NCBI GenBank assembly: GCA_029204225.1
Contig: CM055094.1
Location: forward strand, 17,472,402 to 17,536,401
DNA length: 64,000 nucleotides
DNA from: Diphasiastrum complanatum
Taxonomy: Eukaryota; Streptophyta; Lycopodiopsida; Lycopodiales; Lycopodiaceae
Direction: 5' to 3'
The notes beneath the pieces are model-generated. The model did no database searches, was not told the origin of the DNA, and saw only the letters and a program-made list of their open reading frames with translations. Both the position numbers and the translations under genes were made by a program. Of the stretch, positions 45,234 to 55,411 are shown in pieces (position 1 is the stretch's first letter; each line of letters opens with the position of its first letter).

Positions 45234-46034
45234 CTATTCTCCTAATCAAGGACTTGACACAAATGAAGGTTACTTCTATTGATTTGATTGAAGACCTACC
45301 TTATCCCACTTCTTAGGGACCTGAAAAGATTAGTAATAGACTTCCTATAAAGATCTTAGAATGATCTTTAATAAAATCAAATCATAGAATACTAGAAACA
45401 ATGCACTTGCTTGATTAAAGTAGACAATACTAGTAGAATTGCCCATCTTTCTATAAAGAACATAAAAGCTTCCAAATGATCTGATCAAGAGTAAATTTCA
45501 GCAACCTAATATCCTTCCAAAATCACTTGCAAAAGATCTAAATGGAACTTAATGAGGATGCAACACAGTCTACTATCCAATCACAAGCAAAAATTGATCA
45601 AAATTGATTTAATTTGATGCATAAGTCAAGCAATGGTTGGACTGAACCTAAATCACTTTAGGAGGTGTCCTCTACACATTAGAACGGCCTTGAAGAGTCC
45701 CCAAATCTCTGATGTTCCCTCTCCTTGAATGCTAGAAAGCCTCCTCTATGAAATCACCTCCAAAACTTGCTTAGAAATCAATGCTTGGAGCAAGCAAAAC
45801 TTGTTATCTTGGTAATGTGGATTGAATTCAACTTTGCCTCTGGTTTTGGACACCTAAACACCTACAAATGAAGTCACACAACACCAATCTCAAATGGATT
45901 TGACTCACTTTGAGTTCTAGAATCAATGCTAGATGCTAAAATCCAATCTACACAAGATTTAGATAAAAAAATTGTGATCAAATTGAATGAAAACCAAGGA
46001 TTTAGCTCATTTCAGTCTTTAGGCTTTGATACCA

Positions 46035-47061
46035 TGTAAAAATTATAGCAAATAAGGATCCTAAAACACTTGAAATTATGAGGAAAACAATAGATTATGA
46101 TCTCATAAGGTTAGCACAAGTTGAACCATCAAAATCCATCTATGCTTGAACCTCACTAAATGGACCAAATCCTTGAAGAAGCTGTTAGCGGATTCCAGAG
46201 AATCCCTAGATGCCGAGCCAAGCTGAAGACACAAAGTATCTCTCACCCATGACCGAGGAGGTCTCAGCAGAAGGAGAGCAGAAGAAGCTGAGAGCCGAGC
46301 ATGAGAGCCGAGGACTACTAGCTAAGATGACAGTTATTTTCTATGTGAGCCTACATGGTGTATCCCAGAGAAGGAACGACCATGTAGGAGCTAGTAATGT
46401 TTCCTAGGCAATGTAAATAAGTGTAGACCCCCTTAAATAATTTATAGTGAGACACCTTTTGATGGTGACCTCTAGTGGAAGGGCTATTTCCACATGTAAT
46501 TTCTAAATTAGCGGAATTGCCACTTGGGCTCCACATGGGCAGCCCTCTTACTTATTTAAGGGCCATCCTCTCTTGTGAGGGAGCTTTTATTGTATTGTCG
46601 TCTCTCTTGATTGAATAAAGAAGATCCTCCATGAGTTCTTGGGACTGTACAGCTCCGGTTTTGACTAAGGAATTTCAAAAATTTGTAGAATTCAACTCAC
46701 ATACCCAATTTGAGTGATTTTTGGTGCAAAATCAAGCATTTTTTTTAAAGTGAATCTAATTCCTTGATTAGTTCTTGGATTAGATCAGCCAAAAAATTAA
46801 AATTGAAGCTTGAATTAGGTGCACTAATTGATCTTCTCTGATTTTTTGAGTCTATGTTGAGGTTGAAGAGAGAAATTGCTAAAAATCATAGATTAAGGAG
46901 TGATTTTCCAAGTTTGAGACTAGAATCTAAATTTCCAACATTCTAGATTGGTTCATGAGTGATAGGATTGAGTCTATAAGCTTTCTAAATTGCTAGAAGA
47001 CTTTAGGTTTAGATCTCTTAGAGAAACCATAAGAGTTTCTAGTGCTTTTTCACATTAAAAA
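46035..47061. repeat. LTR and leader sequences between head-to-head Copia-6 and Copia-7
   Basis: 46035 onward (TGTAAAAATT on plus) is the LTR end of Copia-6 in reverse. TGTTAGCGGATTCC at 46184 starts a block with polyadenylation-like TTGAATAAAG at 46612 that looks like a separate LTR (about 46184-46660), boundaries unproven. 46660-47061 is AT-rich leader of Copia-7. No gene is seen here. Confidence 0.45.
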
Positions 47062-47882
47062 ATGGCATCAATGGGTGGTTTTTTGCTTGAAGCTAGTGAA
47101 AGACTTACATCCACTAATTATGCTACTTGGATAGTTCGAATGGAGTCTTTGCTTGTACTTCATGATCTTTATGACATAGTACTTGAGGTGGAAGTAGAAC
47201 CTCAAGGAGGAGAGATGTAGAGTTGCATTACACTGCATAAAAATGAATGTAAGTAATGAACTTTTGAAAGAGATCTCATCTTGTACCACATCCAAAGAGG
47301 CATGGGATTCATTATAAGCCATTTATGGATCCAAGAACACTTCAAGGATACTCATGCTTAGGAATCAAATCCTTCAAAGCATGAAAGGAAGTAGTGAAAG
47401 TGCCCAAAATTATGTCTTTAGGATCAAATCTTTGAGAGTTGTCTTCTATAGATGATAAAATCAAAGATGATGAATTAGTTCAAATCATTTTGAATGGATT
47501 AAAAGATGATTATTCCAATCTTTTTCAAACCTTTGCTATTCAAGATTCACTTCCTAGTATTGAAAAACTTCATAGTGTGCTTGTTAGTGAGGAGAGTAGA
47601 ATGCTTCATATCAAAAGTAGGATGAGTTCCTTATCTTTGAATGATGGTGATGAAAAAGCTAATTTTTCTTTGAAAGGCAAAAAGAAGAAGTTTTCATCCA
47701 AGAAGACTCAAGACATGGAGATGGAGAACAAAGACAGAGCATCAAGTTCCAAAGGCAAGAGCAAGAAGGACAAGAAGAAGCTAAAGTGTTTCTTTTGTGG
47801 AAAAAAGGGACATTTTGCATCCGAGTGCTACAAGAAGAAGAATGCCCAAGAGAAGGACTCATGTTATGAATGCATTGACTAA
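47062..47882 (+). pseudogene. Copia-7 gag with intact zinc knuckle
   Basis: ATG at 47062: MASMGGFLLEASERLTSTNY, ATWIVRMESLLVLHDLYDIV and a TAG at 47218. Several frames carry the middle part. Then 47439-47882 is open: DDELVQIILNGLKDDYSNLF, VLVSEESRMLHIKSRMSSL and CFFCGKKGHFASECYKKK, a perfect zinc knuckle. It stops within the next codons where the LTR of Copia-8 begins (47898). Everything after the knuckle is missing. Confidence 0.85.
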
Positions 47883-47897
47883 TTTTCAGCAACTAAT

Positions 47898-48661
47898 GAA
47901 AAAATATCAAAATGTGCAAATTGTGCAAATTCAAAATTCCATTAAAATTCTAGAAATGAACTGATAGAAATCTCTCGAATGATTTGTGAACAATTTTGCG
48001 AAACTGCTAAATCACGAATAATTTCTGCTCAAGAACAATTCGTGATCCAATCAAGCTCTGCAACGAAACAAAATGAAATGAAACAAAGCGAAACTAGACA
48101 AAAGAGAATAATTCACAAAAAGATCAATCAGGCTCTATAACAAGACAAGACAAGATAAAATGAAATGAAACTATACAAAACGAAGCAAAACGAAACGAAA
48201 CTTAAGTGAGCTTTGAAATTGATTTACGCTTATAGCCAAGTGATCGCGAAGTGAAACGAAGCGAAACACGAAGTGAAAACATTCGTGAATAAAATCAGCT
48301 CCTGTGGAATTCAGATATGATTGGTAGTCACTGCTAGCTATATCATTCTTACAGTCCTCCAGAATGTAGACAGACACTGCTGATCTACGTTATTATTATA
48401 GCAATCAACAAAATCAAACCAATATGCGGAATTGAATAAACAAGTGAATCAGATACACAAATAATAGCAGACAAAAATTCATTTGAGATCATATAATCAT
48501 TCAAAATAATATGTGCATACAGCTACAATATTATCAATTGATCTTCTGATTTTTCAAGCACTGTGCGACGGACCACACAGTGCATTGGCGTGAGAGAAAT
48601 ACAGTTCTCTCACGAATAATGTCTCGCTTACTAGCGGACTTCTAGATCTGTTGATCCAACA
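47898..48661 (-). repeat. Copia-8 3' LTR (764 bp)
   Basis: Reads TGTTGGATCAAC... on the minus strand from 48661, ending ...ATATTTTTTCA at 47898. 47898-48588 aligns with 62994-63676. Many GAAAC/GCGAA words give it a simple-sequence look near 48060-48260. Confidence 0.75.
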
Positions 48662-49399
48662 TATAAGCACAATCTTATTTGAATAGTGAAATTAAGTCTC
48701 AAATGAAAATAACAAAACTTTTATTTAAGAAATGACATTCTTGATGCTTACATTGCAAACCTTAAACAAGGCCTTGTGCACATCTACTTGTTGCCAATTG
48801 GAGTAAAATATCAGTACTATTCTACAAAGTGGAGCCATAATGACCTCCAAGAAACCTATAACTACATCCATGACCTTTGTGTATTTGAAGGATCTCTCGT
48901 CATTCAAAAAGTGAACCCGTAAGGAATGTCCGCCATACAAAGGGTGTAACATGTCTCTTTAACAAATTGGTGACCTCCTTTACATCGCATGGTTGAACAA
49001 TGTAGTGGCATGGTTGCTCATCAACATATTTGGAAATGTAAGTTTCATTTGGATCATCTTCAACAACAATGCCTCCACTTTATTCAAATCTATGCTACCT
49101 CTTCACAAAATTGTCTCGCTCACAGGCGGACATGTGTTCTGTATATTTTCATCTTTTTCGTATTATGCATCAAGCAGAAAGTATGTAGTTCGCGAACTTT
49201 TTCGTGTCGCATCATGTAACTTCCAGATTAGAAAGATTAAACATCTACAACTAATCGCGAATTACCGTGAGTGGCAGATTAGCCATGATCTAGAGTACTG
49301 CTGTTGATGTCATGGTATCTGATCAAATGCTTGTACCCCTTGGTACTTGGCTAATCTTCTTGGTCGTTTGTGGAGTAAGAATGATTTTGAGTCGTGAAA

Positions 49400-49717
49400 C
49401 AATTTCGTGTCATGTGTCGCAAAATTGTTCGCAAACAATTTTGTTTCTTGTGTCTTTTATGTCAAAATCAGAGTGGAGAGCTAGCAAGGCTTTGGCAATA
49501 GAAACATTTTGTTTCTTCAGCTCCCTCTCAAAGCATGATAGCTTGACGACTCCAAGACTGCTCCTCTGTTTCTCGAATAGACCTTTGTCTAAGGCCTTTG
49601 TGAAAATGTCAACTACCATCTCCTTCATTCCAATGAAGGTAGTCTGCAACATCTTCTTCCCAATCAGATCCCTTATCAAGTGGTACTTGATTGCAATGTG
49701 TTTTGTCCTTGAGTGAA
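49400..49717 (-). pseudogene. Copia-8 RNase H C-terminus
   Basis: HSRTKHIAIKYHLIRDLIGK, then KMLQTTFIGMKEMVVDIFTK and ALDKGLFEKQRSSLG are the last blocks of Copia RNase H, followed by an unusual extension to a stop at 49410. About 740 bp without coding lie between it and the LTR. It continues, across the 9-kb insertion, the RNase H that stops at about 58750. Confidence 0.88.
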
Positions 49718-49724
49718 ACCATTA

Positions 49725-50221
49725 GAGGAGTTCTCAATATCAAAAATACCCTTTAAGGAATGCCATGTAGGATATAGAAAAATATCAAAAAAAAAAAACA
49801 ATATTGTTTATTTGCTTGCCCACACCACTCCCAAGGCCTCTCCAACTCCCAATGATCTAAACACAGTGTCTATAGTCACAGTTAAAAACTGTTAACAGTT
49901 TGCTAAAAATAACTTACTAAACTCAAAAATATTCCCTCCATTGATTACGAAAAGGGCAATATTTTCAATAGATCTAGAATATGACCGCCATCCCCAAATT
50001 CGAATCAGAAAAAATTGCAAAATGTTTACATATGCATTCCTTCCACGAGAATGGAAATATGGGTGCCATCTCCAATTATGAACGCCATCATCACTTTGGA
50101 ATGGAAATATGAGCACCAACTACCTATTGGAATGAAAAAATGGGTGGCATTTCCAAATTTGAATCAAACATACAAGCATGGAGTTTGGATTGATCGTACA
50201 TAGTATATAATATAATCAAAG
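49725..50221. promoter_or_regulatory. Left end of the transposon and presumed promoter of the transposase-like gene
   Basis: No coding. The words GGAATGGAAATATG and GGGTGCCAT/GAGCACCAA recur three times between 50040 and 50140. TATATAATATAA at 50204-50216 is a possible TATA box just before the ATG at 50222. Confidence 0.4.
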
Positions 50222-52944
50222 ATGAGTGCTTTGCTTTGCTTCATAGAATCTGGTCATAGTACTTTGATGCAACTGATTACTCTATTATTTTTTTTGATGA
50301 TGACATTGTATCATCTACATGTGGATATCCCTATTGATTTGGCACCTTTGCAGAGAAGAGGAGGCAAAGGAATTCAAATATCTGCTGAGGATCGTTCTCG
50401 TTACAAGGCAGAAGGAAAAAAAAACTTGGATTTGTGGATAGATGGAACATTATATCCACAAGATCCAAGCACTTTGACACATCCCACGTTCTCTTCAATA
50501 ACTAATTTAGTTACATGGATATGCAATGGACATAGTGGATTACTAGGATATTGTGAAAGATTGCAGAACCATGGAAAACAACTTTATATGAATAAAGTTC
50601 ACTTTTTAGAAGGTGAGTTATTTCGGATATCTTCTTATTGTCAGAATAGAGATTGTCATCTCCAAAAGACATTAGAAGAAAAGGAACAACTTAAAAAAAA
50701 TAATGAATCATTACAGAAGATAACAATCAATATCAAATCAGAACTAGAGCAAATGCAATCACTCTTACAGTCTATTCGTATTGAAAACTTACAATTATTG
50801 AAGGATGTGGATTTGGCAAAGAAGAAGGCTGAAAGTAAGAAGCGAAAGCGAAGAACTTGCAAGGATATTCAAACGTTTTCAAAAGGAGGTTATCGAAATA
50901 GAAGGATCTGTGCATTCAAGTAAGCATATTCAGATTTTTGTAAGTTTTTCAATGACATTTGATTTTAATTTCAGCTATGGTGATATTCTGTTAACTATCT
51001 GTTTTTTTGTAGATTTGCATTAGTAGCTCCTCGGAATATTAAAGACAATGCTTCACTAGGAATGTCATTGGGCACAATATTGACTTGCAAATCCACTGAG
51101 CGTATCATGATGAACAATAGGATTTCAAATGTAAAGTGTAAAATAGTAGTCTTTGATGGTGGACATTCAAAAAATTTTAGATAAGACTATAGTTCAGGGT
51201 GCTTGTGATTTTGCGAGTATTAGCAGGGAAGCATATGCAACAATATTTAAACTAATTAGAGAAGCTTTTAATCAAGTTCAAATTAGAAAAGTCCCAATCT
51301 CTAGGACATATCACTTGAAGAAAGAGAGAGATACATTAAACATAGGTATGCATAAGATCATTGTAACTCCATTTCATATTGAGGAGGTGTATGAAACTGA
51401 TGGAAGATCGATATTCTATAATTCATCAAACAATTTATTTGTTGATCTAAATTACTTGTTGAGATACATCGTCACATTCTATGATATAACCTATAAAAAG
51501 GTGAATGGAAAAATAATCATAGTACTTAAGTTAGATGAGTCAAAAATTGTGAAAGGACAGAAGATGGAGAAGGTTAGTATAACTCTCATGAATGGTGCTC
51601 TATCACAAACAGAAAACCAAGAAGATTTCAGATTCAGTGTCCAGTCAGAAAATGATATATGGTGGTTGGCAGCATTTCAGGTTAACTAGCCTAATTATTA
51701 CATTACATTCATTGAATAGTATTAATACATTGTAAATTAAGTCTGATTAATTTTTTTGGACAGGTGCTAAAAGAGGATCATGATATATTATCATGGATAT
51801 TCTCAAGGACATCTTATCCTATGATCATCAAGGACCATATGGATGGAGGACTTCTCAACGTTCCAGGAGTTGGAGACTTCAATGTTGAATGGCACTTAGC
51901 AGGTGATTTGAAAACATTAAAATGTATGTATAATGTCTCTCACGGTGCTACATCAAAACACCCTTGTTTGTACTGTATGAAAATGACAAAAGATGTAACT
52001 AGGAGCACAGCAATTACTAGAGAATATGCATATCCAAACTGGAAGCCTGTGCTGCCTATCCTCTTAAAAAATGTGCATGTTTGCACTCTTCATGCAAAAG
52101 TTAGATTAATAGAAAAGATCATTTATCTTCATATAGTTTTTGCTTGGAATACTAAGCCAACATCATTAGCAAAGGAAGCTATCTCTCGATTAGAAGATGT
52201 TTTATCAAAAGCAAGACTCCATAAAGGACATGTCAAAATTCAAAAAGATGAAAAGCTTTCAGGAAAGAATGGGAACATGTCAACTAAGCCAAGCATAGGA
52301 GGAGCAAAAGCACGTCGTTTCTTATCAAATCATATTGGTAGGGCTTCTAATATTCAACACTCAGTCTAGACATATATCATTGCTGCTACTCAGGACTTCG
52401 AGAAAGACGGCAAAACCAAAGTACTAAAAGTTGATGTATGGAAAAAGCTTGATAGTATGATTGTTATTTTAAGAAAAGAAAAATACTCTGATATTGATAA
52501 AAAAGCTGTCCAAAGGACTTGTGTCGAGTTTATTAATGCAGTATCAAAAGCATGGGGAGATGATCACGTCACTCATTACATGGTTAGTATTGAATTCTTA
52601 AAATGCTTTCAGATTTTCATATATATTTAGATCCAAACATAAGACTAACATTATGATTTTGACATATGCAGCACATACTAAGAGATCATACAACATTTTT
52701 TGCAAATACATATGAAAGCTTGAGTGTATGGTCGTCGCAAGGGATGGAGAAGTCACACTGGCAAGCACGAGCAACACTTCATCGAAATACACAACATGGA
52801 GGAACCAATGAAAAACGAAACTACATTTGTCAATTGTTTCAGTGGTTCTACGACAGAGTTCAAATTCGACATATAACAAAGTCCACACAATACAACAAGT
52901 TTAAAAAAGCAGGTAAGTTCATACATGAAGAGAAAATTAGATGA
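50222..52944 (+). pseudogene. Transposase-like protein, four exons, one frameshift and one stop
   Basis: Exons with GT-AG ends and fitting phases: 50222-50919, 51013-51680, 51764-52582, 52672-52944 (about 819 codons). Exon 1 has a coiled-coil-prone segment (LQKTLEEKEQLKKNNESLQK) and a basic end (KKKAESKKRKRR). Later parts hold possible catalytic blocks: LKLDES (about 51528-51545), HLAGDLK (51893-51913) followed by SKHPCLYCM with CxxC (51955-51978), then HAKVRLIEK and GMEKSHWQA (52741-52767). This D, GDxK, CxxC, E order recalls an unnamed DDE family of lower animals and fungi that I know only by pattern. Lesions: one extra or missing base near 51150 and TAG at 52367-52369 inside an otherwise open exon. 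The start at 50222 is uncertain; TTTGCAG at 50346-50352 could be a splice acceptor. Confidence 0.65.
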
Positions 52945-53078
52945 TTGTTGAGTACAAGATCATCATTATCATCAAATCATGACATGTTCAGAATTGCTTT
53001 GCAAATTCATTGAACAAGAAAGGAGAAATACTCCATGTAAATGTATTGATTGTATTATATGAACATACAAAGTGTCAA

Positions 53079-54578
53079 CTATCCATCATCAGATCTTGTG
53101 TCAGATTCTATGGCGGTATTGTCATGAAGAAATTCTCTGCTAGCGTATGCATCTAATAGATGTGCATTATTCTTATTTCCACTAAGCTCAATATAAGTGG
53201 AATACAATGAATAATGGGAGCTCCTTAAAGGAACATTCCCATCAGTAATGCCTAAAAAGTTCAAAACATAAGATCTTTTGACAAAAATGATCTTATTTCT
53301 CTTTACAAATTTATGTCCTCCTAGGTAAAATGATAAAGCTTTAACTGCCATTACAAGAGTCTCCCCGACTGGGCTCAGCTTGGAATGAGCAATACAGATC
53401 TCATTCTTTAGGAAATGCCTAAGATAGTGGCCAAGTCCACTATCCCTCTGGAAAGACGATGTGTGTTGTCTGAAACCACCTCGTCTCGCAGCAAAATCAT
53501 CTATTATGAGAGCATCCTACAATAGGAAATTTGTTAGCAAAAACACATTCAATGATTAGAAATATCGTAATGCAAAAAAGTTTAAGCACTTACACATTCT
53601 TCATCATCAACAGTAACCAGATCATGATGATCAATATAATGACCACGTACTGAACTGGAATCATCCGTGAAATGCAATAATGATGGACGAGGGAAGCCCA
53701 TCTGGGATTGAAATGCCGTGAATTCTTCATCGAATGGTTTGCCTCGCCCATCCTTAGCTATATTTGATAAAGTCTTAGTCAAGCATTCTTCACTAGTCAT
53801 AATTCTTTCCTCATCATCAAAATCAATACCAGCAACAAGATCATCTGTTTCAAAATCTACGAAGTCGGAGAATTCAAAAATTGTGTCAGATAATAAACAT
53901 AGAACCTCGTCTTCACGATAGTCAAAAAATTTACATAAATCAACATAGAATATACATCGTCATTAATATAATATACAAGCAAATTGAATATACATTTAGA
54001 ATCCTCTGTAGGGTTGGATTCATCAGCAGATGTATTTGGGCCAATAAAAGAATCCCGTAGAGAATCAGTATTTATATTTATGAAGTCACTTTCTTTATCA
54101 GGAGTGTCGATAAGAAAGTAACTGATGTCCTTAATAGCTGATTGAACGGAGGATGATAAAAAGGGAGGGTCAACAACAGAAATTTCATCATCATCTGGGA
54201 TCTGAACTAACAGGAAAAGTAAGAAACCATTCTGATATTCAACCAATCGACATTTCTTGTTGCAATAAGGATGCAGTGAACTGCTTTTGAAAAGATCAAA
54301 CAATTTGGTGAACATTCTATCTAGTCTATGTCTGAAAGTTGAGAAGAAGTGAACTTGATCAGTATAATGCATGTACTGGAGTGAACAGGCTTACTAAGTA
54401 TATCTCTGAATCTAACATAATGTTGATAAAAAATGTCAGAATTTGGTTGTGCAGTCCTAAAAACATGTAGATATGGCCTGAATAGGCTATGGAAGTAGTC
54501 CAGATTTTCAGGATTCCCAAATTCACTAAGAAATGAACTCAAATCTGAATCTTGTGAGGACCCTGAGGAAGAGGCCAT
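53079..54578 (-). CDS. Unrecognised acidic protein of the transposon, four exons
   Basis: I do not recognise a family. The ATG at 54578 starts MASSSGSSQDSDLSSFLSEF. Exon 1 ends at a GTAAGC donor near 54395. Exon 2 runs from about 54331 to 54002 (MFTKLFDLFKSSSLHPYCNK, IPDDDEISVVDPPFLSSS). Exon 3 (about 53910-53594) is acidic: FEFSDFVDFETDDLVAGIDF, then TSEECLTKTL and GHYIDHHDLVTVDDEEC. Exon 4 (53516-53079) is clear: GTAAGT donor, TTGTAG acceptor, phase 0, reading DALIIDDFAARRGGFRQHTS, LGHYLRHFLKNEI, KALSFYLGGHKFVKRNKIIF to a stop. Exon borders 1/2 and 2/3 do not agree in phase by my reading. It is convergent with the transposase-like gene (135 bp apart) and shares a divergent promoter with the histone-fold gene. 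Confidence 0.6.
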
Positions 54579-55411
54579 CGAAATAAAGTGAATATCGCAC
54601 TTGTGCACGAGGGAGACGAGAAAGAAAACTAACTACCAAGATGGCACACAAGAGAGATATGTACGACGCAAGATACCGAATATCGCACTTGAGCACAAGT
54701 AGGTGTCGTTGAGTGCAAATGATCAACAAAGCGCGCGCACAAGATCGATATGTCGCGAATTTCAATAACGGAAAAAGGTAAAAAATTAATCGGTTTGCGT
54801 GCCATTTATACTAAATTTTCACACGTGTAGTCAACGGTCAATGGACACGTGTCTACTTTCGATTCGACTACAGCTACTGGCACTTGCGACGTGACACCTA
54901 GACACGTGTAAAATGACAACTGGACACATGTTGCGTGTTCATTCGCGTGCTCAAAAACACGTGTCGCTCTATCATTTGCTCGTACAAATCTCACATGTGT
55001 AAAGTGATAGCGTGACACGTGTCGCTCTGTCATTTGTTCGTACAACTCCCACACGTGTGATTGGACATTCTTTCGTACGTGCAAACCAGGATATAAAATC
55101 ACAAACTTCGATGAATTTTTTTCACTTTTTTTTTTCGCTTCGCATATCGCACTTGTGCGCGTCCTTCACACTCGAATTTCCACCCACCGTCTTTCATGCG
55201 CACAGGTCCGATACACCTACCTACGTGTCCCCCTGTATCACACTTGTGCGTGTTTCTTCAAAACTAATTTCTTTCTATTATATTCAGCTCGCATAGGTCC
55301 GATATACCGTACGTTCCTTCCGTACATATCGGTCCTCTACGAGATTTTTATCACCCTTCCATTCTCATTCTCCCCGTCGCGCGCAAGTCCGCTATTGCAT
55401 AGTACACATCC
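54579..55411. promoter_or_regulatory. Divergent promoter with ACACGTGT palindromes and ATATCGCACTTGTGC repeats
   Basis: The palindrome ACACGTGT (G-box core CACGTG) occurs at 54821, 54845, 54902, 54957, 55015 and 55051, with variants at 54924 (ACACATGT) and 54992 (CACATGTG). Two tandem 58-bp units start at 54957 and 55015. A second word, ATATCGCACTTGTGC, is at 54592, 54680 (one change), 55144 and, shortened, 55236. GGTCCGATA occurs at 55205 and 55294, and inverted near 55325. In plants CACGTG is bound by bHLH and bZIP factors; in a transposon such clusters can also be transposase-binding sites. Which applies is unknown. Confidence 0.7.

Larger units (their letters stand above)
43320..46034 (-). 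mobile_element. Copia-6: 5' half of a Copia element (primer site, gag, protease, integrase)
   Basis: Minus strand: primer site TGGTATCAAAGCC (46034-46022), leader, gag 45233-44480, zinc knuckle/protease 44474-43944, integrase to 43320. RT and RNase H are missing; the element is cut in integrase and abuts Copia-5. LTR sequence lies to the right of the primer site. Confidence 0.88.

Noticed and set aside
47898-48661. Simple-sequence satellite (GAAAC words)
   Set aside because: The same sequence stands at 62994-63676 beside a primer site, so it is an LTR with a biased composition.
49720-49735. CACTA-type terminus for the 9-kb transposon
   Set aside because: Neither junction shows CACTA or its complement. 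CAT at both sides and an 8-of-10 terminal match are too short to name a superfamily.
54821-55058. CRISPR-like array
   Set aside because: The repeated unit is an 8-bp palindrome at irregular spacing in a plant transposon promoter; repeats and spacers do not have CRISPR form.
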